A DNA stretch of 64,000 nucleotides, from NCBI GenBank assembly GCA_002361535.1, contig DETG01000022.1, forward strand, positions 1 through 64,000, written 5' to 3'. Below are positions 1 to 9,117 of this stretch, piece after piece. The notes under the pieces are model-generated. The model was not told the DNA's origin. It made no database searches and worked only from the letters and a program-made list of their open reading frames with translations. The translations under genes were made by a program, and so were the position numbers. The stretch comes from Prevotella sp. UBA3294 (GTDB lineage Bacteria > Bacteroidota > Bacteroidia > Bacteroidales > Bacteroidaceae). The stretch's first letter is position 1. Every line of letters begins with the position of its first letter.

Positions 1-52
1 ATTTTTATTCCCGAGTGCATTGTACCTTCGGAAAAGACACAGCCATGAGCCG

Positions 53-248
53 ATCTTCCCAACTTCCCACTTCCCAACTTCCCACTTTAGAAATCGACGA
101 TAGTGAGAGAGAAATATTATATATTTATATATATTATAATATATATAAATATATAAATATATATAACTATATATCTATATTTATTATTTATTCTTTTCTT
201 TCTTCAAAAGCTAAAGTGGGAAGTTGGGAAGTGGGAAGTTGGGAAGAT
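53..248. repeat. 38-bp inverted repeat flanking a 120-bp AT-rich core
   Basis: Bases 53-90 and 211-248 are exact reverse complements over 38 bp. Each arm is built from alternating 7- and 8-base CTTCCCA/ACTTCCCA units. The spacer (91-210) is almost pure A/T. The shape resembles a non-autonomous mobile element or a cruciform-forming hairpin, but I see no clear target-site duplication and no ORF that would belong to it. Confidence 0.8.
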
Positions 249-272
249 TGCCTCATGGCACCCCCAAGCTCC

Positions 273-344
273 TCAAAAATACATGCCACCATGCGCGGAG
301 TGAACGACCGCGTGCCCTCCTGGTAGTTCAGCTGTCGCAGTTTT
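273..344 (+). repeat. Dispersed palindromic repeat, copy 1
   Basis: About 72 bases that align, with roughly a dozen mismatches, to the reverse complement of 24257-24327. Shared blocks include ATACATGCCA, CGGAGTGAA, CGCGTGC and TCAGCTGTC. The centre can fold, GC-rich GCGCGG pairing with CCGCGT. This copy lies in non-coding DNA, whereas the other overlaps two gene ends. Confidence 0.75.
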
Positions 345-500
345 CACACAGAATTGTTGTTTTTTTTGTCACACAGAAATGCAGAAAACACAGAAATATT
401 TTTCTTTCACGAAACTCACAGCAATCCGCATGGCTGGGCGAAGCCCTTTTCTGTGAATTCCGTGATTTCTGTGTGAGATTAAAGTTTTTCTGTGTGAGAC
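341..500. repeat. CACACAGAA / TTCTGTGTG inverted-repeat block
   Basis: CACACAGAA occurs at 345-353 and 370-378, with a CACAGAAA variant near 389. The complementary words TTTTCTGTGAATTC (448-461) and TTTCTGTGTGAGA (466-478, again 487-499) follow about 100 bases later. The halves could pair as one long imperfect hairpin. No protein in this block is believable. Confidence 0.5.
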
Positions 501-603
501 AAACAGACTCTGATTGCATCGTAATTAGGCTCTACGTAAAGGTTAAGTAGGCTCTCATTTCAACGCAATTAGACTCTACTTACAATGCAATCAGACTCTA
601 CTT
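494..603 (-). repeat. 22-bp-unit element, copy 1
   Basis: Read on the minus strand, 603-582, 581-560, 559-538, 537-516 and 515-494 are consecutive 22-base units. Units 1 and 2 start AAGTAGAGTCT. The third unit is inverted (it contains CCTACTT). The fourth starts ACGTAGAGCCTAATT. The same four-unit order, including the inverted third unit, recurs at 23592-23679. Confidence 0.75.
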
Positions 604-670
604 CATCACAAAAAACTATGTTTCTGAATACAGACCCCGCCCCAAGGAGGCTCTTAGTGGTAATCATACC

Positions 671-745
671 TCTCACTTCTCACTTCTCACCTCTCACTTC
701 TCAGTTTTAATCTTTCACTTCTCACCTCTCACTTCTCAGTTTTCA
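671..745. repeat. CTCACTTCT microsatellite-like repeat
   Basis: Tandem TCTCACTTCTCACCTCT words followed by CAGTTTT, present twice with a 35-base period (TCAG at 701 and 736). Related pyrimidine tracts occur at 41403-41433 and, as the complement, at 50862-50899. Confidence 0.7.
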
Positions 746-968
746 TCTAAAAATCCCTCTAATGGAAGAATAACCGACTATAACCTGCAATAACCCGCAA
801 TAACCGACATTTCCAAAATGAAATGTTGTACCTTTGCATAAGAAAAGCTGCACTCAGCAATTCGAAAGCAAGCTTTCTATTGCGTTTATTTGCATTTACT
901 TTGCACCGTAAAAAGTGCTTGACATGAGAAAAAAGGGATGGGGTGTAATAAAAATCGCGGAAAAGATG

Positions 969-976
969 TATCTTTG
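969..976 (+). promoter_or_regulatory. Bacteroidetes -7 box for the esterase gene
   Basis: TATCTTTG matches TAnnTTTG and is followed by CATC; the ATG lies 32 bases further. I do not see a TTG at the usual -33 spacing. Confidence 0.55.
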
Positions 977-1008
977 CATCGGTACCGTCAAAAAAAAAGA
1001 AGAACGAC

Positions 1009-2154
1009 ATGAAGAAAAAAATCTATTGCCTGCTGGTGATGCTGCTCGTATGCGTCACCCTCACTGCCCAGAAACGGGAGCAGTATGAGTTTTACAAGAA
1101 TCTGCCTAAGTATGCCGAGGAACTGATAGCCGACCTCGACTACCCGATGGCATGGGGAAAGAGTAAGATCAAGAATTTCACGAAGTGGAAGAAGGCAGCA
1201 CGCGCAAAGGTGTTTGAGTGCATGCTCACACCACCCCCTCCCGCCGACAGCTACGAGATGAAGGTGGTGGCAGAGGAGCAGCGCGACGGCTACCGGGCAC
1301 GGAAGATCGAGATACGGCTGTCACGTTACTACACAGTGCCCGCCCTCGTGCTGATCCCCGACGGCAAAGGACCATTCCCCGCCGTGAACCTGTTGCACGA
1401 CCACGGGGCTCACCTCTATATCGGCAAGGAGAAGATGATCCGACCGTTTGCCGTGGAGGAAGAGGTCGTGAAAGATGCCGATGCGTGGGCCGACAACCTC
1501 TATGAGGGACAGTATGTGGGTGACTTCTTAGCCCGTCATGGCTTCGTGGTGTTCTCTGCCGATGCTCCGATGTGGGGAGAACGCGGACGTGCCGAGGGTG
1601 TTGACAGGAGCAAGTACGACATGATTGCGGGGAACATGATGATGTATGGCGTGGATCTGAGTGCCTACATGACCTACGATGATATCAGCGGCACGGAGTT
1701 CCTGGCCACGATGCCCGAGGTGGATGCCCGGCGCATCGGATGCATGGGCTGTTCGATGGGAGCCTACCGGGCATGGATGCTATCGGCCCTGAGCGACCGG
1801 ATCAAGGCTGGGGCTTCGGTGTGCTGGATGGTGACGACGGATGTGCAGATGACGTGGAAATACGGGCGATCGGAGAATGGAGGCTTCGCCAACTGTCTGC
1901 CCGGACTGCGCCGTTGGATGGACTACCCCCACATCGCCAGTATGGCCTGTCCGAAGCCGATGCTCTTTATCAACGGCTCTAAAGACAAGCTCTTCCCGGT
2001 GCCGGGAGCAGAGAAAGCCTTCGGAATCATGCACGAGGTGTGGAGAAGTCAGGGTGCTGACGACCGGCTGACCACTGAGATCTGGGATATCCCCCACAGC
2101 TGCGGACGGCAGGTGCAGGCCAAGGTGCTGTCCTTTTTCCAGGAGAACCTCTGA
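1009..2154 (+). CDS. Secreted alpha/beta-hydrolase, acetyl-esterase / dienelactone-hydrolase-like
   Basis: A 381-residue protein with a signal peptide ending near TLTAQ (residues 1-21), so probably periplasmic. The alpha/beta-hydrolase fold starts near residue 100. The nucleophile elbow GCSMG places Ser249, GSKDKLF gives a likely acid Asp326, and IPHSCG gives His363. That is a complete triad in the right order. Proteins of this layout in Bacteroidetes are often annotated as acetyl-xylan esterase or dienelactone hydrolase, but the substrate cannot be read from sequence. The gene stands alone behind a TATCTTTG promoter box and is convergent with the DUF3108 gene 32 bases downstream. A sugar-deacetylating role would suit the glycosidase-rich setting, but that is inference. 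Confidence 0.8.
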   Translation: MKKKIYCLLVMLLVCVTLTAQKREQYEFYKNLPKYAEELIADLDYPMAWGKSKIKNFTKWKKAARAKVFECMLTPPPPADSYEMKVVAEEQRDGYRARKIEIRLSRYYTVPALVLIPDGKGPFPAVNLLHDHGAHLYIGKEKMIRPFAVEEEVVKDADAWADNLYEGQYVGDFLARHGFVVFSADAPMWGERGRAEGVDRSKYDMIAGNMMMYGVDLSAYMTYDDISGTEFLATMPEVDARRIGCMGCSMGAYRAWMLSALSDRIKAGASVCWMVTTDVQMTWKYGRSENGGFANCLPGLRRWMDYPHIASMACPKPMLFINGSKDKLFPVPGAEKAFGIMHEVWRSQGADDRLTTEIWDIPHSCGRQVQAKVLSFFQENL

Positions 2155-2186
2155 CCTGCGGAATGGGGAGCTCAATCCACGAAGAA

Positions 2187-3017
2187 CTACGGAACGATGC
2201 AGGTTACCGGAGAGCGGTTTCCTTTCATGTTCGTAAGGAAAGCCTTGGCAGAACCGAAACGCAAGAACATATCCAGACGGATGGGGATATGGTTGCTGTC
2301 GTCGGTGACATAGAACCGCACAATCTCCTCGTATTTCCCCTCGTCCATCTCCATGTACGACAGTTCCAAGCAGCGGTATTTCTTTCCGTTATCGGCCTTG
2401 ATGGTTGACTTACCCCGATAACGCAGCTGTGCAGCCTCGATACTGTTGCCGTCGGCAATGGGGATTCTCACCACATGCCCCTTCTTCCACCCCTCGGGAT
2501 TAAAGCTCCGGGCACGTAGGAAGATGTTCAGCATGTCATAGACACACTCCTCACGGGAATTGGTGATGGTGTTGCTGGTACCGTCCTTATACTGCCGGCG
2601 CTGGGTGAGATGGGTGTTGCCGCCCTTGTAGTTGTACCACACCTCATCAACGGTGTAGCGTTCACCCTCGCGGGCTCCCTTGCGGAAATAGAGAGGAGCC
2701 ATGTCGAGCGTGCTGTAGCAGAGCAGGGTGTCGCGCAGCACGAACATCTCATCGACCTTTCTGTTACCACGAGTGGTAAGACTGGCGCGGTAGGCCTGTT
2801 TCCCCTTGTAGGTGCTCTGTACGGTGTACATCGAGGCACTGCCTGCTTTTACCCACACGAACTTCCAGTTGTAGTAGAGGTTGTACGACAGGAACTCACC
2901 ACCCTTGAAAGCGGTGTTCTTAAAGGTACATTGTGCCGAGGCAGCAAGGGTCATGGCACAGAGGCACACGACAACTGCGAAACGGCGGCGTATTTCTTTT
3001 CTCTTCTCTTTCATCAT
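2187..3017 (-). CDS. DUF3108 domain-containing exported protein
   Basis: A 276-residue protein with a signal peptide (hydrophobic stretch around residues 13-28, cleavage after ASAQ). The rest matches the DUF3108 pattern: GEFLSYNLYYNWKFVWVKAG near the mature N terminus, then beta-rich sequence with Y/W residues and a short LELSYMEMDEGKYEEIV segment. DUF3108 proteins are periplasmic beta-barrel-like proteins of unknown function. It is the last gene of a three-gene minus-strand run after the GH3-type enzyme and the Ig-like lipoprotein, 72 bases behind the latter. The start is taken at the first of two adjacent ATG codons (3017 or 3014). No catalytic residues can be named. Confidence 0.8.
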   Translation of the reverse strand: MMKEKRKEIRRRFAVVVCLCAMTLAASAQCTFKNTAFKGGEFLSYNLYYNWKFVWVKAGSASMYTVQSTYKGKQAYRASLTTRGNRKVDEMFVLRDTLLCYSTLDMAPLYFRKGAREGERYTVDEVWYNYKGGNTHLTQRRQYKDGTSNTITNSREECVYDMLNIFLRARSFNPEGWKKGHVVRIPIADGNSIEAAQLRYRGKSTIKADNGKKYRCLELSYMEMDEGKYEEIVRFYVTDDSNHIPIRLDMFLRFGSAKAFLTNMKGNRSPVTCIVP

Positions 3018-3089
3018 GACTGTTTTTTTAATGATTCCGACATGTGTCGTTTTTATGGATTAGATGCCGGAAACTGTATTTCGTTTAAA

Positions 3090-5099
3090 CTAATACGTTT
3101 TGCCAACGGCTTCCTTCAGGTACTCGATACCTAACTTCTGGGCACGTTCGAGGTTGCGGTGCTTGATGGTCTTCTCCTTGTCGGCCTTCTGCTTCACCAG
3201 TTCACCGGGCTTCTGCCGGGCAGCATTGCGGCGCGTGGGATCCCAGGTCTCTGTATAGTCCCATTTCTCCTTGCACTCAAACTTCCCGGGATAGTAATAA
3301 GCCTCCTCGGCCTGTCGCCCCTCATCATAGTTTCCGGTGTCCCACACCCCGTTGCCGTTCTCATCGTGGAACATGCGCAGGTAATAGGTGCCGGGGGTGA
3401 CATAGAAGAACTCGGCATTGCCGTTGGTGGTCATCACCTCCTTCACAACATCATCCTTGCCGCTGAGGAGTTGAGCCACCACATGCTTGCCGCTCATTCC
3501 GCTGATGGTGATGAAGAGGGTGCTGTAGGCATCGTTGCTCTTCACCTTGAAGCCTTTCTTGGTGGCTAAGGTGGTCTTGCCGTAGATATCGGCGAAGGCT
3601 GCGGAGTCGAACTCCAGACTGTATTCAATATCGGGTCGCCACTCTCCGAGCAGTTCGTAGGTGCGCGGTATCTTTGGATGTTCGCGGAGCATGAAGGGAG
3701 CACGATACCAGAGCGTGTCGTGTTTCGAGTAGAGGTGGATCATCGAAGTGTCGGCAACGGCCAAAGGGGTGTCAAACTGGATCAAAGGGTTCTTGTCGGG
3801 ATCCAGCTCGGAGTTCATCCGTATATTCATGGCCAGCTGTTCCACGGGCATCTCTTGCTCGAAGGGGTCGCCACGTTTCTCTGCCTTCTCCTGTTTCTTC
3901 TTCCATTCGTTATATTCCTTCTCCTTCTGTTTCATCCGCTTGGCATAGGGTTCCTTGGAAAGGAGGTTGAGGGTATCGGTTTTCATGACGAGCACACCGG
4001 TGGTGTCGGTGGCCTGGTATTGCAGTTCCACCATCAGCGTATCCTGGTTGATCAGCAGGGAGTCGCGCAGCCAATAGGTAAGGGTGTCTTTCTTCTCGTT
4101 GGCCTCCATCACGAAGGCATCCTTCTCGTCGAAGTTCAGTCCGCGCAGCACGGGCAGGATGGAGTCGCCGTAGCTATATATGAATGAAAACTGGTTGGCC
4201 AGCTTCCGCTCGCTCTTCAGGAGCATGCGGTCGGTCTGTGGCACGGAGAACGCACGCAGCACGATGTCGTCGGGGAGGAAATGGGTGTAGGGCACGCGGA
4301 TAATCGAGTCGATGCGGAGGGAGTCGCGCCAGAGCGTGTCCTGTCGGATATCAGGTTTACAGGATGGTACGATGACCTCGCGGTTGAAGGCGATCTTCTC
4401 ACTCTTCTGCGTATAACGGTAGTCGCCGTCAGCATCCATCAGGGCATACACGCGGTAGTTACCGGGCTTGATACCTTTGATGACGAAGCGACCGCGGCTG
4501 TCGGTGCGGCTCACCCGCTGGAAGGGTTCCTTCCTGAACACCGAGTCTTCGAGGTTGTCGTAGAGTCCTACTAAGATGCCCTTGATGGGTTCGAGGTTCT
4601 CCGCCTCCACCACATAGCCCGACACCTCCATGGTGTCAATCTCCTCGCCTGTGGAGAACGAGTAAGTGAAGTTTCCCAAGGGATTGTCCTCGTTGTTGTC
4701 GGAGATGGCATCGCTGAAGTCAACGGTATAGGTGGTATTCTCCTTCAGCGAGTCTTTCAGGTCGATGATGATGCGCTTGCCCGCCCCTTTGATGTCGGGC
4801 ATCTCCATCTGCGGTGGCGACACCACCACTTTCTGCGTGGGGTCGGTGAGCTTGATATACTCGTTGAAGTAGATATACATCTTGTTCGTGTGCACATTGA
4901 CCGACTTGTCGTCAGGACTTGCACCTAAGATGCGGGGAGGGGTCTCGTCGTACCAGCCGCCGTCAGGGTTGCCCATCTTCGCACAGGAGGAGAACGCCAG
5001 GAGGCAGATGCCCCAGATGGCGAAAAAGACAGCGAGGCAGGAAGCCGGCAGACCCCTGACGTGTTGTCTCTCTATGCGTGTATCTTCTCTCATGATCAT
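3090..5099 (-). CDS. Ig-like domain lipoprotein
   Basis: I start this at the ATG at 5099, which overlaps the TGA of the upstream gene (ATGA, four bases), giving 669 residues. The frame stays open further upstream, but only inside the preceding gene. An N-terminal hydrophobic segment ends in LLAFSSC, a lipobox with Cys39, so this is an anchored lipoprotein. Next comes a Big_5-like Ig domain (about 50-150: TPPRILGASP, then DFSDAI), a carboxypeptidase-regulatory-like beta domain beginning VSGYVVEAENLEPIKG, a lysine/glutamate-rich segment, and a long beta-rich C-terminal part. This family is common in Bacteroidetes and has no assigned function. Translational coupling suggests it is made together with the GH3-type enzyme. 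Confidence 0.8.
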   Translation of the reverse strand: MIMREDTRIERQHVRGLPASCLAVFFAIWGICLLAFSSCAKMGNPDGGWYDETPPRILGASPDDKSVNVHTNKMYIYFNEYIKLTDPTQKVVVSPPQMEMPDIKGAGKRIIIDLKDSLKENTTYTVDFSDAISDNNEDNPLGNFTYSFSTGEEIDTMEVSGYVVEAENLEPIKGILVGLYDNLEDSVFRKEPFQRVSRTDSRGRFVIKGIKPGNYRVYALMDADGDYRYTQKSEKIAFNREVIVPSCKPDIRQDTLWRDSLRIDSIIRVPYTHFLPDDIVLRAFSVPQTDRMLLKSERKLANQFSFIYSYGDSILPVLRGLNFDEKDAFVMEANEKKDTLTYWLRDSLLINQDTLMVELQYQATDTTGVLVMKTDTLNLLSKEPYAKRMKQKEKEYNEWKKKQEKAEKRGDPFEQEMPVEQLAMNIRMNSELDPDKNPLIQFDTPLAVADTSMIHLYSKHDTLWYRAPFMLREHPKIPRTYELLGEWRPDIEYSLEFDSAAFADIYGKTTLATKKGFKVKSNDAYSTLFITISGMSGKHVVAQLLSGKDDVVKEVMTTNGNAEFFYVTPGTYYLRMFHDENGNGVWDTGNYDEGRQAEEAYYYPGKFECKEKWDYTETWDPTRRNAARQKPGELVKQKADKEKTIKHRNLERAQKLGIEYLKEAVGKTY

Positions 5100-6646
5100 T
5101 GTGTTATCGCTGTTGACTGCATCTCCAGCATCTGATCGATGTACTCCCTGCTGTTGCTCAGACGGGGGATCTTGTGCTGTCCCCCTAACTTCCCCTTGCG
5201 GCGCAGCCAGTCGTTGAACAGGTTCGGTCGTGCCTTCACGATTTCCAGGGGCTGCAGGGTGATATCCTTGTAGCGTTTGGCCTCGTAGTCGCTGTTGATC
5301 TGCTGGAGCTTCGCATCGAGTATGGCGGCGAAGGCTTTCAGATCGGCGGGTTCCTTGGCAAATTCGATCAGCCACTGGTGACGGCACTTCGCTTTGTTGT
5401 CCATGAACACGGGGGCAGCGGTATATTCCAGCACCTCGGCACCCGTTTCCTCACAGGCGGCTTTCAGTCCTTTCTCGGCATTATCCACGATGAGCTCCTC
5501 ACCAAAGGCATTGATGAAATGCTTGGTGCGCCCGGTGATGATGAACTTATAGGGGTCTTTCTGAGTGAACTTCACGGTGTCGCCGATGAGGTAACGCCAC
5601 AGTCCGCAGGGGGTGGAGATCACCATGGCGTAGTTCTTCCCCACCTCCACATCGCTCAGCGGTATGGTATGGGCAGCGTAGTTGTTGCCTCCCGCCTTCC
5701 CCTCGGTGGTCTCTAAATATTCCATCGGGATGAATTCGTAGAACACGCCGTAATCGAGCATCAGCATCATCGCAGGATCCGCAGGATCGTTCTGTAAGCC
5801 GAAGAAGCCCTCGCTGGCATTGTAGGTCTCCATGTAGTGCATCTGGTCAGAGGGGATGAGCTGCTCGAATTGTTTCCGGTAGGGAGTGAAGGCCACCCCA
5901 CCATGGAAGAACACTTCAAGGTTCGGCCACACCTCGGTGAGATATTGCTTGCCGGAGATCTCCATCACCCGGGTGAGCACCGACAGCATCCACGAAGGAA
6001 CACCGCTGATGTTGGTGACATTCTTGTGGAGTGTCTCCTCGGCAATACGCTCACGTTTCACCTCGAAGTCACCTAACAGGGCTGTCTGCTTCTTCGGCAC
6101 GCGCACGAGGTTCACCAACGGGTTGATGTTCTCGATAAGGATGGCACTGAGGTCACCTACCAAGGAGTTGCGCAGGGTGTAGTTGGGGGAGTGACTGCCG
6201 CCCAGGATCAAGGCCCTGCCGTCGAAGAGGCGGCTCTTCGGGTTATTGCGCAGATAGAGGGCCACCGAGTCGAAGCCACCGCGATAATGTGTGGCACGCA
6301 GACCATCATCGCTCACGGGGATGAACTTGCTCTTGTCGTTGGTAGTGCCCGATGACTTGGCATACCATTTCACCTGTCCGGGCCAGAGCACGTTGCTCTC
6401 ACCATGACGCATGCGGTCGATGCTGTCCTTCAGGTCGTCGTAATTAGTCACAGGGACATGTTGTGCCCAGTCATCATAGTTCTTAAAGGTCGAAAAGATA
6501 TACTTCCGACCATATTCGGTGTTGCTTGCCCGCTCCACCAAATAGTGCCACACGGCATCCTGCAACGCCAAAGGCTCGTTGTTATGTCGTTCCAACTCTT
6601 TCTGCCGCGACAGGAAGGCATATCTGAGTAATCTGGTAAGACTCAT
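5096..6646 (-). CDS. GH3 auxin-responsive-promoter-family adenylating enzyme
   Basis: 516 residues from the ATG at 6646. A TTG nine codons upstream is in frame but lies inside the promoter box, so it is rejected. The family belongs to the ANL (acyl-adenylating) superfamily. The phosphate-binding loop is visible as YAKSSGTTNDKSKFIPVS near residue 100, the region around FGLQNDP / MLDYGVFYEF fits the nucleotide-binding core, and GRTKHFINAFGEEL marks the C-terminal hinge. Plant members join amino acids to plant hormones; the bacterial substrate is unknown. It is the first gene of a coupled operon with the Ig-like lipoprotein and DUF3108 protein, behind a good Bacteroidetes promoter. The family call is secure; the reaction partner is not. 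Confidence 0.85.
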   Translation of the reverse strand: MSLTRLLRYAFLSRQKELERHNNEPLALQDAVWHYLVERASNTEYGRKYIFSTFKNYDDWAQHVPVTNYDDLKDSIDRMRHGESNVLWPGQVKWYAKSSGTTNDKSKFIPVSDDGLRATHYRGGFDSVALYLRNNPKSRLFDGRALILGGSHSPNYTLRNSLVGDLSAILIENINPLVNLVRVPKKQTALLGDFEVKRERIAEETLHKNVTNISGVPSWMLSVLTRVMEISGKQYLTEVWPNLEVFFHGGVAFTPYRKQFEQLIPSDQMHYMETYNASEGFFGLQNDPADPAMMLMLDYGVFYEFIPMEYLETTEGKAGGNNYAAHTIPLSDVEVGKNYAMVISTPCGLWRYLIGDTVKFTQKDPYKFIITGRTKHFINAFGEELIVDNAEKGLKAACEETGAEVLEYTAAPVFMDNKAKCRHQWLIEFAKEPADLKAFAAILDAKLQQINSDYEAKRYKDITLQPLEIVKARPNLFNDWLRRKGKLGGQHKIPRLSNSREYIDQMLEMQSTAITQ

Positions 6647-6670
6647 TTCCCAATACAATAAATTTGGGTG

Positions 6671-6703
6671 CAAAATTACAACTTTCTACCCAATTATTCG
6701 CAA
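6671..6703 (-). promoter_or_regulatory. Promoter of the GH3-type operon
   Basis: On the minus strand TTG (6703-6701), 22 bases, then TAATTTTG (6678-6671). This fits the Bacteroidetes TTG/TAnnTTTG consensus and leaves a leader of roughly 20 bases before the ATG at 6646. Confidence 0.75.
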
Positions 6704-6879
6704 CAAAATAAATGGAGTGCAGTGTTCTGAGCGTGCTCTTTTGCTTTTTTAACGTTTGGATTTGTGTTTTTTAAGAACATTGAATAACTCCTACCTGTCT
6801 AACGCGTGTACTATATATATAATCGACCAGGAGAGTCGTCGAAAACTGAAACAGTTGAATCAATAAATAAAGAAATCGT

Positions 6880-9117
6880 ATGAAGAAAAGAGTATTCGCA
6901 GGTGCTGCCGCCTTGCTGATGGCAACGGCAATGATGGCACAAGGCGGAAAGTTCGTGATGAAGGGCACCATCAAGAATGCCGATGGAGAGAAAATCTATC
7001 TGAGCTACGGAAGGGCAGAGAAAGCTGTCCTCGACAGTGCCGTGGTGAAAAAAGGGAAGTTCGTCTTCAAGGGTGTCATGGATCATCCCTATTCCAATGG
7101 GTTGCTTTACATGGGAAAATTAGAAGGACCGGCCAGTGAGGCCAAATACGTACATTTCTCGTTAGAGCCCACCAAGATGACTGCCGAGATCGATGCCAAC
7201 GAATTTAAGAAAGCAGTGATCCACGGTGGCAAGACTCAAGAGGAGGAGAATGCACTGGAAGCATCGATGGCCGCCGACTTGCAGAAAATGCAGGAGCTGA
7301 ACGATGCTTACAATGAGGCTGAGGGGGCTGAGCGTGAGACCATCAAAGCTCAGATGGAGCCATACTCAAAGAGAATGGCAGAGGCCCGTGAGAACTTCAT
7401 CAAGACACATCCCGACTCGTACCTCTCACCGCAATATCTGCGCTATGCCATGAGCCGTATGAACTATCAGGAGCTGAAAAGCATCTACAACGGGTTCAGC
7501 GACAACGTGAAGAAATATGGTGACTGCCAGGACATCGTCAAAGAGATCAATGCCTTGGAAAGAGTACAGACAGGGAAGGTGGCTCCCGACTTCACCGCCA
7601 ACGACATCCACGGGAAACCGTTCACGATGAGCAGTCTGAAAGGACATGTGGTGATCATCGATTTCTGGGCTTCATGGTGCAAGCCGTGCCGTCAGAGCAA
7701 TCCTCACATGCTGGAGCTGTATAAGAAATACCGTGCCAAAGGACTGGAGATGGTGTATGTATCGGATAATGACTCAAGGCCCGAAGCATGGCGCAAGGCT
7801 GTGGCCGACGACAAACTCACGGGCGACGGCTTCCACCACGTGCTGCGTGGTATGAAATGGGACCGTTCGAAGGGTGCGGAAGGCATCGATCATTCCAACG
7901 ACATCAGTAATCAATATGCTATCCACTACCTGCCCACGAAATATCTTATCGACCAGCAGGGACGCATCGTCTGCAAGATCGACGAGGGGGAGGACGAGAA
8001 GTTAGAACGCGAACTGGAACGTCTCCTCGGCAAGGCTGAATATCCATTCACCATCAAAGGCACCGTAGCGAAGGCTGAGGGAAAGACGGTGATGCTGACC
8101 TATGGAAACCGTGAGGACATCAAGACGGCCACGACCGTGGTGAAAGACGGTGCTTTCACCTTCAGCGGCGTACTCGATAACCCCTACGCATCGGGACAGA
8201 TCATCCTCGGCGAATGGAATCGTATGAGAGGCGGCGATGCCTGTCAGTTAGCTCTGGAGGAAGGAACATTCACCGTGGAGACAGTCACCGGGAAGATTGC
8301 CGATGCCGTGATCAAAGGAGGTAAGGCACAGGATGACCTCAATGCCTACAATGCGGAAATAAAACCCATCATGGAGCCGATGATGGCACTGGACAAGCAA
8401 TACGGTAATGCCAAGACCGACAAACAACGCGAAGCCATCAGTAAGAAGATGGAACCGTTCAGTACAAAATATAAGCAGTTTGTCCATCAATATATGATGA
8501 CTCATCCCGACTCGTATATCTCGGCACAGAACCTGATGATGGAGATGGGCGACATGAGCTACGACGAACTGAAGAAAGTGTACGGGGGCTTCTCCGAGCG
8601 CGTCCGACTCTATGGGAACACGAAGGAGATCGAAGAGGAACTGACGGCATTAGGCAATATCCAGCCAGGAGCCGTAGCTCCCGACTTCACCGCCAACGAC
8701 ATCAACGGACAGTCGTTCACCTTCTCTTCCCTGAAAGGAAAGGTGGTGATTCTCGACTTCTGGGCATCATGGTGTGTACCCTGTCGAAAGAGTAACCCAC
8801 ACATGAAGGCTCTCTACGAGAAATACCACGACAAAGGTCTCGACATGGTGTATGTGAGCGATGATGACAACAGCGAAGGAGCCTGGAAGAAAGCTGTGGA
8901 GAAAGACGGACTCGTCGGAGAAGGCTTCCATCATGTGCTTCGCGGACTGAAACACACGGCGCAAGGCTTCGACAAGACGAATGATATCAGCATGAAATAT
9001 GCCATCCACTACCTGCCCACCAAGTATCTCATCGACCGTGAAGGAAAAATCGTATGCAAGATCAACGAGGGCGAGGATGAGAAACTTGACCAGATGCTGG
9101 CGGAACTGCTGAAATAG
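6880..9117 (+). CDS. Tandemly duplicated DUF4369-TlpA thioredoxin protein
   Basis: 745 residues: signal peptide (1-21), then two copies of the same module in one chain. Copy 1 (about 23-385) has a DUF4369 domain, a helical linker and a TlpA/AhpC-type thioredoxin domain with WASWCKPC (Cys267, Cys270). Copy 2 (about 386-745) repeats all of this with WASWCVPC (Cys632, Cys635). Both keep the cis-Pro in YLPTKYLID (Pro352, Pro712). Thus both active sites look competent for periplasmic thiol-disulphide exchange. Most relatives have one module of about 360-380 residues. The two copies differ at many positions, so the duplication is not fresh. The next gene is a single-module relative. Likely role: reductase for periplasmic or surface proteins. 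Confidence 0.9.
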   Translation: MKKRVFAGAAALLMATAMMAQGGKFVMKGTIKNADGEKIYLSYGRAEKAVLDSAVVKKGKFVFKGVMDHPYSNGLLYMGKLEGPASEAKYVHFSLEPTKMTAEIDANEFKKAVIHGGKTQEEENALEASMAADLQKMQELNDAYNEAEGAERETIKAQMEPYSKRMAEARENFIKTHPDSYLSPQYLRYAMSRMNYQELKSIYNGFSDNVKKYGDCQDIVKEINALERVQTGKVAPDFTANDIHGKPFTMSSLKGHVVIIDFWASWCKPCRQSNPHMLELYKKYRAKGLEMVYVSDNDSRPEAWRKAVADDKLTGDGFHHVLRGMKWDRSKGAEGIDHSNDISNQYAIHYLPTKYLIDQQGRIVCKIDEGEDEKLERELERLLGKAEYPFTIKGTVAKAEGKTVMLTYGNREDIKTATTVVKDGAFTFSGVLDNPYASGQIILGEWNRMRGGDACQLALEEGTFTVETVTGKIADAVIKGGKAQDDLNAYNAEIKPIMEPMMALDKQYGNAKTDKQREAISKKMEPFSTKYKQFVHQYMMTHPDSYISAQNLMMEMGDMSYDELKKVYGGFSERVRLYGNTKEIEEELTALGNIQPGAVAPDFTANDINGQSFTFSSLKGKVVILDFWASWCVPCRKSNPHMKALYEKYHDKGLDMVYVSDDDNSEGAWKKAVEKDGLVGEGFHHVLRGLKHTAQGFDKTNDISMKYAIHYLPTKYLIDREGKIVCKINEGEDEKLDQMLAELLK

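Larger units (their letters stand above)
1..1008. other. Gene-free, repeat-rich region
   Basis: No convincing gene is visible. The stretch is a patchwork of short repeats listed separately: a 38-bp inverted repeat around an AT-rich core, a 72-bp repeat shared with 24257-24327, a CACACAGAA/TTCTGTGTG block, a 22-bp-unit element shared with 23592-23679, and CTCACTTCT tandem repeats. The first bases contain CGAGTGCATTGTA, the end of the promoter-bearing repeat seen whole at 35926-36120. Bases 780-960 hold TAACCTGCAA/TAACCCGCAA repeats, the palindrome AAAGCAAGCTTT and a spare TACCTTTG box at 829-836. Confidence 0.7.

Noticed and set aside
15-550. Short plus-strand frames at the window start
   Set aside because: They are translations of repeats; the same peptides (for example CHxARSERxRA) appear at the repeat copy at 24257-24327.
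759-1010. Short minus-strand frame upstream of the esterase gene
   Set aside because: It covers the esterase promoter and homopolymer tracts and has no recognisable protein features.
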